Source of the DNA: an uncultured Oscillospiraceae bacterium
GTDB taxonomy: Bacteria; Bacillota; Clostridia; Oscillospirales; Ruminococcaceae
Length of the DNA: 64,000 nucleotides
Reading direction: 5' to 3'
Assembly (NCBI GenBank): GCA_934481385.1
Contig: CAKSPD010000007.1
Coordinates: forward strand, 1 to 64,000
Part shown: positions 26,221 through 34,920 of the stretch, piece after piece
Layout: each line of letters opens with the position of its first letter
Position numbering within the stretch: position 1 is the first letter of the stretch
The notes under the pieces: model-generated
Database searches by the model: none
What the model saw: only the letters and a program-made list of their open reading frames with translations
What the model was told of the DNA's origin: nothing
Program-made: the position numbers and the translations under genes

Positions 26221-27846
26221 ATGAGACTCAAAAAGGATAGTTCCGAACAGAAATTAAGAGGAGCATACTATACACCATTGCAGCTTGCCAATGCAATGGT
26301 AAGCCTTGTTGCGTCCCAAAACATTACCAATGTATTAGAGCCGAGCTGCGGAGACGGAGTATTCCTTGACAGTCTTGCATCATTGAACCTCATCAACGAT
26401 ATTCCGAACATAACTGCTGTTGAAATAGAATCTGACGAAGCAGAAAAAGTCGGCAATAACTATATGGGCAATGCCAATGTTCATGTTCTGAATGAAGATT
26501 TTTTGGACTTTTATCAGAGAGTATATGGAAAAGAGACCTATGATCTGATTCTGGGGAATCCACCCTACATTCGTTATCAGTATCTCACCGAGGAACAACG
26601 TGAAATACAGTCGAGCATACTCACTTCTCACGGAATGAAGTCCAATAAACTGATAAATGCGTGGGTAGCATTCCTTGTTGCTTGTGTTCAGTTGCTTTCT
26701 GAGAACGGGAAAATAGCATTTGTCATTCCTGCGGAGATACTTCAAGTTGTATATGCCGAAGATTTGCGGCTTTTCCTCTCCAATCAGCTCTCAAAAATCA
26801 CGCTGCTGACATTTGAACAACTCGTTTTCCCTGACATTGAACAGGAGATACTGGTTTTCATCGGTGAAAAAGGTAAGGAAGAGAAAGGTATACGCATAAT
26901 AGAACTCAGTAACCTTGAAGATTTTAGGAAACTCGACCTTAACTCCAATGGCTTTCAAAAGTTAAAGCACGTTAAGGAAAAGTGGACAAAGTATTTTGTG
27001 TCAGCAGAAGAAATAAAAGTAATCCAGTCCATTCGTGACGATAAACGATTCACGAAGTTTTCTGATTTAGCACTGATTAACGTGGGCATTACAACAGGAA
27101 ACAATACTTATTTTTCTGTTGATAAGGAAACATCTGATAAATATGAGCTTTCTTCTATAACACTTCCGCTTATTGGAAGAAGCTCTCATGCACATGGAAT
27201 CTATTTTACAGATAGTGATTGGCAGGAGAATATACAGGATAACAAGCGAGCTATGCTCATAAGCTTCCCTGGCACACCGTATGAAACATATCCTTCCAAA
27301 CATAAGGAATACATAAAGCTTGGAGAGGAAAATGGAGAAAACAAAGGATATAAGTGTTCTATCCGTGACAGGTGGTACATTGTCCCGTCAGTATGGATAC
27401 CTGATGCTTTCTTTCTCAGGAGAAATAACCTCTATCCAAAGTTTGTACTGAACCAATGCAATGCAGTATCAACGGACACAATGCACCGAATAAAGTTCAA
27501 TGAAGGCGTAAAAGCTGAAAATGTTCTTCTGTCGTACTATAACAGCATTTCTTTTTCATTCACAGAAATATGCGGCAGAAGCTATGGCGGTGGTGTGCTT
27601 GAAATTCTTCCCGGAGAAGTGGGAAATATAATGCTGCCAGTGGTTAATGATATTGATGAAGCCTTGAAAAAAGAGCTTTTAGAGCGAATTGACACAATCG
27701 TTCGCAATGATGAAGATATAGAAGTAGCTCTCGACCTTGTTGATCAGAGACTTCTTGTTGAAGTTTTGGGTATTGATAAGAATATCTGTATCTCCTGCCG
27801 ACAGATCTGGAAGAAGATGCAGAAGCGGAGATTGGGAAGAGGATAA
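26221..27846 (+). CDS. N6-adenine DNA methyltransferase (Eco57I class), second of the operon
   Basis: This 541-residue protein has the methyltransferase core at its N-terminus. GAYYTPLQLA opens it, motif I is LEPSCGDG (39-46), an acidic strand VEIES follows, and motif IV is NPPY (113-116). The C-terminal half (about 260-520) is a probable target-recognition region, with FTEICGRSYGGGVLEI near its end. There is no nuclease motif, so it only methylates. It follows the fused enzyme by 14 bases. Two adenine methyltransferases could protect the two strands of an asymmetric site. The next gene starts one base after its stop. Confidence 0.88.
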   Translation: MRLKKDSSEQKLRGAYYTPLQLANAMVSLVASQNITNVLEPSCGDGVFLDSLASLNLINDIPNITAVEIESDEAEKVGNNYMGNANVHVLNEDFLDFYQRVYGKETYDLILGNPPYIRYQYLTEEQREIQSSILTSHGMKSNKLINAWVAFLVACVQLLSENGKIAFVIPAEILQVVYAEDLRLFLSNQLSKITLLTFEQLVFPDIEQEILVFIGEKGKEEKGIRIIELSNLEDFRKLDLNSNGFQKLKHVKEKWTKYFVSAEEIKVIQSIRDDKRFTKFSDLALINVGITTGNNTYFSVDKETSDKYELSSITLPLIGRSSHAHGIYFTDSDWQENIQDNKRAMLISFPGTPYETYPSKHKEYIKLGEENGENKGYKCSIRDRWYIVPSVWIPDAFFLRRNNLYPKFVLNQCNAVSTDTMHRIKFNEGVKAENVLLSYYNSISFSFTEICGRSYGGGVLEILPGEVGNIMLPVVNDIDEALKKELLERIDTIVRNDEDIEVALDLVDQRLLVEVLGIDKNICISCRQIWKKMQKRRLGRG

Positions 27847-27847
27847 A

Positions 27848-29041
27848 ATGGCTAATAACGGGAGAAGCGCTGAGAAAACAATAAAAGGCTACTATTATCA
27901 GTTTGATTATTCCATTATAAAGGTTCTGGAATTAATTAAAGATAATGATACAATTTGTATTGAGGGCATTGAAGACGTAGATATTACTGATGAAAGCAAT
28001 GTTGCTTTTCACCAGTGTAAATGCTATGAGAGTTCCGATTATGTACACTCAAAAATCACACCAGCTATACGTCAAATGATACGTCATTATGCAAGTAACA
28101 AATCAAAAGGATACTATTATCATCTGTACGGTACATTCCAGTCTGGTCAGGAAAAATTCACTGGTGTTTCGCTTTCTTTTATAAAAAATAATGTTTGTAC
28201 CTATACTGAAAAGAAAGTTTCTCATGTGCTACATGATGAACTATCGTTAGATGATAGTGATCTAAACGATTTTATTGCTCATTTAACGATTGACGTGAAC
28301 GCCGAAAGTTATCATGAACAAGAAAAGAGGGTAATTGATACAATATGTTTAGTTCTTGGATGTAGCATCCAAGAGGCAAATCTATATTATTGTAATGCAT
28401 TATACCAAATCAAGCAGTTGGCAACTCAGAATAACGAAAGCGATAGAACAATAAGCAAAGCCGAATTCATAAATGCCATAAAGACTGTTGATGCTCAATT
28501 TGAAATGTGGCTACTGCATAAGAACGGTGTAGATAAATTTGCAAGGGCGATAAAGAAAAAGTATTTTAGTGATTATAATATCTCACCATATAGCCGTTTC
28601 TTTATCATAGAAGTAGATAGTAAGATATCTGTTCCTGATCTAAAAACAGCAATACTGCATATTGCAGAGAAATATAGCAAACTACGCAAACGTGACACTC
28701 CGAAATTCAGCCCTTTCTTTTGCTTTTGTGGTATCAATGATGCTAACTTAATTGAATTGAAAAAGCAGCTTTCAAGAGACAAAGTTGTTTTTACAGATGG
28801 ATACAACTTTAGAGGTGCAGATTTTGATGCTTCTTCTATCGTAAAAAAGCCCAGTAATGAACACCCAATAATGTTAAGGATTGTTGATAATGTAGACTTT
28901 TTGGAGAGCATCTATGAATTATGTGAATCTACGATAGAGATTTACCAATTCTACAGAACGACAACTTTTTATGAAAACTCAGACCATAAGCATATCAAAA
29001 TACCGTTTGAAAATATTAATGATATTGTTCAGATGATATAA
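27848..29041 (+). CDS. DUF4297-like (Cap4-type) nuclease-domain protein
   Basis: This 397-residue protein begins with GYYYQFDYSIIKVLEL (14-29), CIEGIEDVDI (37-46) and HQCK (55-58). That is the pattern of DUF4297/Cap4 PD-(D/E)xK nucleases: E39, D43/D45 and QxK. DUF4297 proteins paired with HerA are known anti-phage effectors that degrade DNA. The C-terminal two thirds are not recognised and may hold the contact to HerA. The ATG at 27848 lies one base after the preceding stop. A longer in-frame reading from 27737 overlaps the methyltransferase and is unlikely. HerA follows after 15 bases. Confidence 0.8.
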   Translation: MANNGRSAEKTIKGYYYQFDYSIIKVLELIKDNDTICIEGIEDVDITDESNVAFHQCKCYESSDYVHSKITPAIRQMIRHYASNKSKGYYYHLYGTFQSGQEKFTGVSLSFIKNNVCTYTEKKVSHVLHDELSLDDSDLNDFIAHLTIDVNAESYHEQEKRVIDTICLVLGCSIQEANLYYCNALYQIKQLATQNNESDRTISKAEFINAIKTVDAQFEMWLLHKNGVDKFARAIKKKYFSDYNISPYSRFFIIEVDSKISVPDLKTAILHIAEKYSKLRKRDTPKFSPFFCFCGINDANLIELKKQLSRDKVVFTDGYNFRGADFDASSIVKKPSNEHPIMLRIVDNVDFLESIYELCESTIEIYQFYRTTTFYENSDHKHIKIPFENINDIVQMI

Positions 29042-29056
29042 TTATAGGAGGATATC

Positions 29057-30796
29057 ATGGCTGTTGAAAGAGAAAAAATAAATGCAGAAGTAATATCTGT
29101 TCTACCAGATAAAGTTAAGATTGTGGTAGATAAATTAGAGGACTTTCAGTTGCCTTCGGAAAAGTTAAAAGTCGGCTCTTATGTCAGAATATCGGACAGT
29201 GAAGATGCCGTTATGCTTGCAATTATTGAAAACTATTCAATCGAGATAGTTGATAATAAAGAAAGCGAATCTGAGCGGAGATACATTTTAGAAGCAAACC
29301 CATTAGGAATAGTGAGAAATGGCGTATTTGAGCGTGGTGGAGATACTATTGCAATTCCTCCTAAAGACGTTAAACCTGCTACAACAGAAGACATTAATGC
29401 TATTTATTCACAATCCATCGCTGAACAAGAAAAGTTTACATTCTCACGCCTTTCATCAAATTCCGATATTCCTGTGCCGGTTAATGGAAACAAATTCTTC
29501 AATAAACATATAGCTATTGTTGGCTCTACAGGCTCTGGAAAGTCACATACAGTCGCTAAAATAATACAATCAGCAACAGAGATTAAAGAAGATACATATG
29601 ATGGACTGAATAATTCGCACATTATTGTTTTTGACATACATTCGGAGTATAAAACAGCTTTTCCTAATGCAAATTATCTTGATGTAGCAGATATAGTATT
29701 ACCTTATTGGCTATTGAATAGCGAAGAATTACAAGAATTATTCCTTGATACAGAAGCCAATGATCACAATCAAAGAAATGTTTTCAAAGAGGCAATTGTT
29801 GAAAACAAAAAATATCATTGTACTGGTGCTTACCGTGAAAGAATCGGTTATGATACCCCCATATACTTTGATATTAATCAAGTTTTGTGCTATATCAAAA
29901 ATAGAAATAACGAAAAGAAGGATAAAGCAAACAATATTCCTTTTAAGACAAAAGACGGAACGGAATACATTTTTGCAGAAGATACCAAATCGAATTTATT
30001 CTTTGATGAAGTAGAGTACAGCGGTACGTCTGGTTCCGGAACAAACAATGGTAATTTCGGTAATTTTATAAATCGTTTGGAGAATAAACTTAATGACAGC
30101 CGATTATCATTTATGTTCCCTCAGAATAATATTCCAAATTCTCATGAAGTTACTTTATTTCAATTCCTTGGCTATGGAGAAAACAACTCCAACGTTACGA
30201 TTATTGATCTCAGCGGAGTTCCGTTTGAAGTATTAAGTATTACAGTATCTTTAATTTCGAGACTATTATTTGAATTTGGATATTATTATACAAGACTTCG
30301 TCATTCAAATACTCCAACAGAAAGAATTAATAACGATACACCATTTCTTTTAGTCTATGAAGAAGCACACAAATATGTGCCAAATAGTGATTTGGCAAAA
30401 TACAGAGCATCCAAGGAATCAATTGAAAGAATTGCTAAGGAAGGAAGAAAGTACGGTATAACATTGCTGTTGGCAAGTCAGCGTCCATCTGAGATTTCAG
30501 AAACAATTTTCTCTCAGTGCAATAATTTTATCACAATGAGATTAACAAACCCTAATGATCAGAACTATGTAAAAAGATTATTGCCAGATACTATGGGACA
30601 ACTGATAGATAAGATGCCTACTCTTAAATCAGGAGAATGCCTGCTTATCGGAGATGCAGTTGTCTTACCTTCAATTGTTAAAATAGATGAATGCAATCCC
30701 AAGCCTTCATCTAATGATATCCCATATTTAGAATTATGGAAACAAAAATGGTGTGATCTTGATATTCAGTCTATTGTAGATAATTGGAGAAGTTAA
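29057..30796 (+). CDS. HerA/FtsK-superfamily ATPase
   Basis: This 579-residue protein has an N-terminal HAS-barrel-like domain (about 1-110) and a RecA-type core. The Walker A loop is GSTGSGKS (156-163), Walker B is LLVYEEAH (about 431-438), and the arginine-finger region is ASQRPSEI (R476). HerA proteins form hexamers that move double-stranded DNA and work with nucleases such as NurA, DUF4297 or SIR2 partners. The DUF4297-like gene directly upstream is the expected partner. It closes the operon. AGGAGG precedes the ATG. No terminator is obvious in the next 150 bases. Confidence 0.9.
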   Translation: MAVEREKINAEVISVLPDKVKIVVDKLEDFQLPSEKLKVGSYVRISDSEDAVMLAIIENYSIEIVDNKESESERRYILEANPLGIVRNGVFERGGDTIAIPPKDVKPATTEDINAIYSQSIAEQEKFTFSRLSSNSDIPVPVNGNKFFNKHIAIVGSTGSGKSHTVAKIIQSATEIKEDTYDGLNNSHIIVFDIHSEYKTAFPNANYLDVADIVLPYWLLNSEELQELFLDTEANDHNQRNVFKEAIVENKKYHCTGAYRERIGYDTPIYFDINQVLCYIKNRNNEKKDKANNIPFKTKDGTEYIFAEDTKSNLFFDEVEYSGTSGSGTNNGNFGNFINRLENKLNDSRLSFMFPQNNIPNSHEVTLFQFLGYGENNSNVTIIDLSGVPFEVLSITVSLISRLLFEFGYYYTRLRHSNTPTERINNDTPFLLVYEEAHKYVPNSDLAKYRASKESIERIAKEGRKYGITLLLASQRPSEISETIFSQCNNFITMRLTNPNDQNYVKRLLPDTMGQLIDKMPTLKSGECLLIGDAVVLPSIVKIDECNPKPSSNDIPYLELWKQKWCDLDIQSIVDNWRS

Positions 30797-31817
30797 ATTA
30801 TAATGGAATAAAAATAGCTTTATAACATTTTTATCAAAACTTTTTTTGAAAATCAGACTGTTTTTGTGCTAATATATTAGCAATACTTCTCAAAGATTGT
30901 GAGTCAGATGTGCAGTCAGTTTTTTCGTTAAAAGAAACAAAAGTGCAGTGAATACTTTACATATTCAAAATTGCCTAGTCAACTTTTTAATGTACCATAA
31001 TTGTTTCCATTTTAGAAGTTGTTTTGTAATATGGAGTTGTCTTTCATATAATAAAAGCATAGCAAGAATGATTATTACAAAAAATAAAAAGAAAGGATAA
31101 TTTGTCTTTGATAACACTTGGTGTTTGTTGCACAGATTGATAACGTAGCTAATGAAACAGGAACTATCTATTATTTGTTGTTTTACATAGGGAGTGCATC
31201 TATATCGCTTCATATGTATTGCTATCTCATATATATACACTTTAAGTCTCTCATAAAAGGTATATATGTTACAATGTAAGATAGTATACTTACTTTAGAA
31301 CTATCAAAATTTGATGCTGAACTCAACTTTCCTATGGAGAGATTAAATTATTTTGCCTCGTTTATTGAGAAGAATAAATAGTAAGACTGCAATCGAAGGA
31401 ACAGCTATCTCCGATCAATTATAAACTATATACTCAAATATCGATTTTCTCACCATATAAAACCCTCTTTGTTTTTCAAAATCACCAGTAGCCTGCCATC
31501 AAATACTCCCCTGTCGGGAGCTGAACCTGCAGCAAATACGCTTGTTTCGATATCATCAAGATAAACTGATAATACTATTGTGATTGACAAATATTTGTAG
31601 TCTGATGAAACGGTGTTTCTCTGAATAGTGAACATAGTATGATGAAGTTAGTACAGTAGGTCGATATTTAGCTGTAAGCACATTAGGAACGAAGTATGTT
31701 ACGACCACATTGTATTGGCAACAAACTTCCATATTGGAACAGGTTTATTTGTCATAGGATTGATTACAGCCTGAGTGTCTTTGTAATGCCCATATTACAA
31801 TTATCTCCAAATTGTAT

Positions 31818-31846
31818 TTGACTTTTTCTTGAAAATATTGTATAAT
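31818..31846 (+). promoter_or_regulatory. Orphan consensus promoter near the right element end
   Basis: TTGACT (31818-31823) and TATAAT (31841-31846) are 17 bases apart, yet no gene follows before the element end. The transcript would run through the right-end repeats to the hairpin terminator at 32157, as a small RNA of about 330 bases, or into the left end of the circular form. Confidence 0.55.
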
Positions 31847-31938
31847 ATCAAATGGATGAATGTCATGTTAGAATAATTCTCATAGGTTCTCTCTACAGTT
31901 ATCATATCGCTTAGATACGCAAAACCACGCCATTTTAG

Positions 31939-31968
31939 TTGTACAACTCTGGACAACTTTTGGACAAC
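31939..31968. repeat. Right-end integrase-type repeats
   Basis: TGTACAACT (31939-31947), TGGACAACT (31949-31957) and TGGACAACT (31960-31968) follow one another at 10- and 11-base steps. They match the left-end tandem and probably bind the integrase. Confidence 0.7.
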
Positions 31969-32145
31969 TAAGTTACAGTAACATATAATAAAACGAAGAA
32001 AGTTGAAAAAGCTACTTTCTAGTATCTTAGCGAAAACACCTTACTTTTAGTGTATTTTTGATTTGCAACAAAAAAGCAAAATTAGAATGTTTAAACTCAA
32101 AGAGATAATCAAATATCAATTATTTGGCTGTATTACATTATTTCT

Positions 32146-32190
32146 AAAGTATTTTCAATCGCTCTGTGTTATGCAGAGCGATTTTTTTTG
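32146..32190. terminator. Right end repeat with terminator hairpin (attR candidate)
   Basis: This is a second copy of the rpsI terminator hairpin, AATCGCTCTG / CAGAGCGATT with a T run. It matches the left copy except for one loop base (T to A) and a small change upstream. It marks the right boundary; chromosomal sequence continues into the citrate synthase promoter. Confidence 0.78.
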
Positions 32191-32270
32191 TTTTTTTGAA
32201 TACTTATATTTTGATTTTAAAATTAAAAATTGAAATACCGGCAATATAAACTTATTATTTTTTTATGTGC

Positions 32271-32299
32271 TTGACTTTTTTTTACATGTGGTTTATAAT
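32271..32299 (+). promoter_or_regulatory. Sigma-A promoter of citrate synthase
   Basis: TTGACT (32271-32276) and TATAAT (32294-32299), 17 bases apart; the ATG lies at 32360 behind AAAGGAATGATG. Confidence 0.8.
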
Positions 32300-32359
32300 T
32301 ATTATTATATAAATTTTATCAAAGAAAAAAATATATAAAAAGAAAGGAATGATGACAAG

Positions 32360-33733
32360 ATGTCAGATTACAGCTTTTCAAAAATTACTCCGCTCATAAA
32401 TGAGCTTTCAGAGGAATGTGTGAACAATTCCGTTATAAACCCTGATTTGTATTCAAAATTCGATGTCAAAAGAGGTTTGCGTGATATTAACGGAAATGGT
32501 GTTGTTGCAGGTCTTACAAACATAAGCACAATCAAGGCTACAAAAGAAGTCAATGGTGAAACAGTTCATTGTGACGGTTCTCTTTATTACAGGGGTATAA
32601 ATGTTGAGGATATTGTAAGCGGTTTTATAAAAGAAAAACGCTTTGGCTTTGAGGAAACAATATATATACTCCTTTTCGGAAAACTTCCTTCACGCCATCA
32701 GCTTGAGGACTTCAAAAAACTTCTTGCAGATTTCAGAGTTCTTCCGACATCTTTTACCCGTGATGTAATTATGAAAGCTCCGAGCGAAAATATGATGAAT
32801 ACTCTTGCAAAATCTGTTCTTGCTCTCTATTCATATGATGACAATGCCGACAACACTTCAATACCTAACGTTCTCCGTCAGTGTATTGAACTTATAACTT
32901 TATTTCCTGTACTTTCAGTATACGGCTATCAGGCATACAACTATTATAAAAACGGTCAGAGCCTTTTTATACATCAGCCTAATCCTGATTTGTCCATTGC
33001 TGAAAATATTCTCTACATGCTTCGTCAGGACAGCAAATATACTGAACTTGAAGCTCGTATTCTTGACCTTGCACTCGTACTTCATGCAGAACATGGAGGC
33101 GGTAACAATTCATCATTTACCGTTCATGTTGTTACTTCTTCCGGAACAGACACATATTCCGCAATAGCTGCTGCACTTGGTTCTCTTAAAGGCCCGAAAC
33201 ATGGCGGTGCAAATATCAAGGTTGTTATGATGTTTGACGACATGAAAAAGAATCTTAAAAACTGGGAAGATGAAGAAGAAATCAAAACGTATCTTCGTAA
33301 ACTTCTCCATAAGGAAGCTTTCGATAAAGCAGGTCTTATATACGGAATGGGACATGCTGTTTATTCATCTTCTGACCCGAGAGCAAAAGTTTTCAAATCA
33401 TTTGTTGAAAAGCTTTCTGTTGAAAAGGGTACTGAAAAGGAATTCAAGCTCTATTCAACTGTTGAACGCCTTGCAACTCAGGTTATTTCAGAAGAAAGAC
33501 GTATTTATAAAGGTGTATGTGCAAACGTTGATTTTTACAGCGGTTTCGTTTACAGAATGCTGGGTCTGCCTTATGAACTCTTTACTCCGATTTTTGCAAT
33601 TGCAAGAATTGCAGGCTGGTCTGCTCACCGTATGGAAGAAATCATAAATTCCAACAAGATTATAAGACCGGCATATAAATCAATTTCCCCTTATACTGAT
33701 TACTGTGACCTTGATGAAAGAACCGATGCATAA
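32360..33733 (+). CDS. gltA: Citrate/2-methylcitrate synthase
   Basis: This 457-residue protein condenses acetyl-CoA and oxaloacetate. The family signatures are LHAEHGGGNNSSF (first catalytic His), YGMGHAVYSSSDPRA (second His) and VDFYSGF (catalytic Asp). The N-terminal 40 residues are longer than in E. coli GltA and are usual in clostridial forms. In fermentative anaerobes it feeds glutamate synthesis by a partial TCA path. It heads a likely operon with the epimerase-like gene 45 bases downstream. A Re- versus Si-type distinction is not needed, since the sequence belongs to the normal GltA fold. Confidence 0.92.
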   Translation: MSDYSFSKITPLINELSEECVNNSVINPDLYSKFDVKRGLRDINGNGVVAGLTNISTIKATKEVNGETVHCDGSLYYRGINVEDIVSGFIKEKRFGFEETIYILLFGKLPSRHQLEDFKKLLADFRVLPTSFTRDVIMKAPSENMMNTLAKSVLALYSYDDNADNTSIPNVLRQCIELITLFPVLSVYGYQAYNYYKNGQSLFIHQPNPDLSIAENILYMLRQDSKYTELEARILDLALVLHAEHGGGNNSSFTVHVVTSSGTDTYSAIAAALGSLKGPKHGGANIKVVMMFDDMKKNLKNWEDEEEIKTYLRKLLHKEAFDKAGLIYGMGHAVYSSSDPRAKVFKSFVEKLSVEKGTEKEFKLYSTVERLATQVISEERRIYKGVCANVDFYSGFVYRMLGLPYELFTPIFAIARIAGWSAHRMEEIINSNKIIRPAYKSISPYTDYCDLDERTDA

Positions 33734-33739
33734 AAGGTT

Positions 33740-33767
33740 CTTTCATAAATATATATCTTTATGAAAG
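33740..33767 (+). promoter_or_regulatory. Hairpin covering the ribosome site of the epimerase-like gene
   Basis: Ten-base perfect arms CTTTCATAAA / TTTATGAAAG surround an eight-base loop. The right arm contains most of GAAAGGA, the ribosome site for the ATG at 33779. There is no T run. It may reduce translation of the downstream gene relative to gltA, or act as an RNA-processing site. Confidence 0.5.
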
Positions 33768-33778
33768 GATTGATAAAA

Positions 33779-34783
33779 ATGAACACTTCCTCAATTATTA
33801 ATTTTAATGGTGCAGACTGCGTTAAGCTTTGTGCCGGCGGTTATACCGCACTTGTTGCCTACGGAATAGGCTCAAACGTTATAAGACTTCATGACGATAA
33901 GAATAACATCGAATTTTTCAGATTCAATGAGAAAAATTCTGCTGATGTTATAAGACAGTCTGCTGAAGTATGGGGACTTCCTACACTCTATCTCCCGAAC
34001 AGATTTGCTGACGGTATTTTAAAGACATCTGATGCAGTATATAATCTTCCTGTAAATGAAAAAGCTCCTTACAACAACCACATTCATGGATTTATTCACA
34101 AGCGTGTTCATGAAGTTGTTGAACATAATGCTGATGAAAAATGTGCATGGGTTAAAACAAGATACCTTTTTGACGAAAAAGATGAATTTTTCCAGTATCT
34201 TCCGATAAAATTCCTTGCTGAATACACTTTCACGCTTTCTGAAAACGGTTTCAGACAGGATATAAGCTTTACAAACCTCTCAGATAAGGCTATGCCTATG
34301 TCACTTGCCTCACATACAACAATCAATTCTCCTTTTGTATGCGGTTCTAAGCAGGAGGATATACGTCTTACTGTTCCTGTCGGAAAGAAATGCGAACTCA
34401 ATGAACGCTGTCTGCCTACTGAAAATCTTCTTGAACCTGCTGATTATGACCTTGAATACAGAACAGGAAAGAAACCTGTACTTGTAAACGTTGACAATGA
34501 TATGTATTTCGGCGGTTACACTGAACTTAACGGCGAAAAGTTCCATGGCGTTATTGCTGAAGATATTTCAACAGGAAAGAAAATCTGCTATGAGGTTTCA
34601 GATGAATATAAATTCTGGATTATCTGGAATGACAGAGGATTCAACGGCTATTTCTGCCCTGAGCCTATGACTGCTATGATTGACGCTCCTAATCTTTCAC
34701 TTCCTGCTGATGTAAGCGGTTACTGTGAAGTAAAACCAAACGAAACTTTCCGCACTTATCAGAAGTTCTTTACTGCACTTTGA
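33779..34783 (+). CDS. Aldose 1-epimerase family protein
   Basis: This 334-residue protein has a galactose-mutarotase-like layout. NRFADG lies near residue 80, HIHGF carries the probable catalytic His, and CPEPMTAMIDAPN is the C-terminal substrate-binding segment. Such enzymes interconvert alpha and beta anomers of sugars in the cytoplasm. Cellobiose phosphorylase follows 137 bases downstream, so it may feed glucose anomers to kinases after phosphorolysis. The ATG at 33779 is chosen over the in-frame ATG at 33761, because GAAAGGA lies between them. Confidence 0.85.
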   Translation: MNTSSIINFNGADCVKLCAGGYTALVAYGIGSNVIRLHDDKNNIEFFRFNEKNSADVIRQSAEVWGLPTLYLPNRFADGILKTSDAVYNLPVNEKAPYNNHIHGFIHKRVHEVVEHNADEKCAWVKTRYLFDEKDEFFQYLPIKFLAEYTFTLSENGFRQDISFTNLSDKAMPMSLASHTTINSPFVCGSKQEDIRLTVPVGKKCELNERCLPTENLLEPADYDLEYRTGKKPVLVNVDNDMYFGGYTELNGEKFHGVIAEDISTGKKICYEVSDEYKFWIIWNDRGFNGYFCPEPMTAMIDAPNLSLPADVSGYCEVKPNETFRTYQKFFTAL

Positions 34784-34835
34784 TTTTTGTGAAAGGTGCA
34801 TAAATTATCAAAAAAAAAAATTACACTAAAATATC

Positions 34836-34864
34836 TTGTAATAATTATAATATTATGATATAAT
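34836..34864 (+). promoter_or_regulatory. Promoter of cellobiose phosphorylase
   Basis: TTGTAA (34836-34841) and TATAAT (34859-34864), 17 bases apart. A small CGGG / CCCG hairpin lies in the leader. Confidence 0.65.
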
Positions 34865-34920
34865 GTTTTTAATGCGGGTCTGCCCGTGATGTAAATTTCT
34901 ATTTAAAGGAGTATTTTTCT

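Larger units (their letters stand above)
30797..32145. other. Gene-poor right arm of the element
   Basis: About 1.35 kb hold no convincing gene. Two minus-strand reading frames (30965-31240 and 31450-31635) lack good ribosome sites and recognisable families. A plus-strand frame at 31280-31381 reads ELSKFDAELNFPMERL and has no start codon, which looks like the end of a lost gene. The stretch also holds a consensus promoter at 31818 and the right-end integrase-type repeats. It appears to be decayed cargo plus recombination sites. Confidence 0.6.
16945..32190. mobile_element. Integrated mobilizable element (about 15 kb) in the rpsI terminator
   Basis: The region is bounded by near-identical hairpin repeats. 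It carries a tyrosine integrase at the left end, an excisionase-like HTH protein, a MobV relaxase, replication-like proteins (CHC2, DUF3987), an XRE regulator and a four-gene defence-like cargo. No type IV secretion genes are seen, so it must be mobilized by a helper conjugative element. The flanking genes, rpsI and citrate synthase, are chromosomal. The exact crossover point is not certain: either the hairpin repeat or the TGGACAACT tandem could hold it. Confidence 0.85.

Noticed and set aside
27737..27847. Longer start for the DUF4297-like protein overlapping the methyltransferase
   Set aside because: The upstream part is a shadow of the methyltransferase C-terminus in another frame. The domain begins right after ATG 27848.
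30965..31240. 91-residue minus-strand ORF after HerA
   Set aside because: Hydrophobic low-complexity translation with no ribosome site; likely chance in AT-rich DNA.
31450..31635. Small minus-strand ORF in the right arm of the element
   Set aside because: No ribosome site, no recognised family, and it lies in a stretch that otherwise looks decayed.
16945..32190. Self-transmissible conjugative element
   Set aside because: Only a relaxase is present; no VirB4, VirD4 or other secretion genes were found in the interval.
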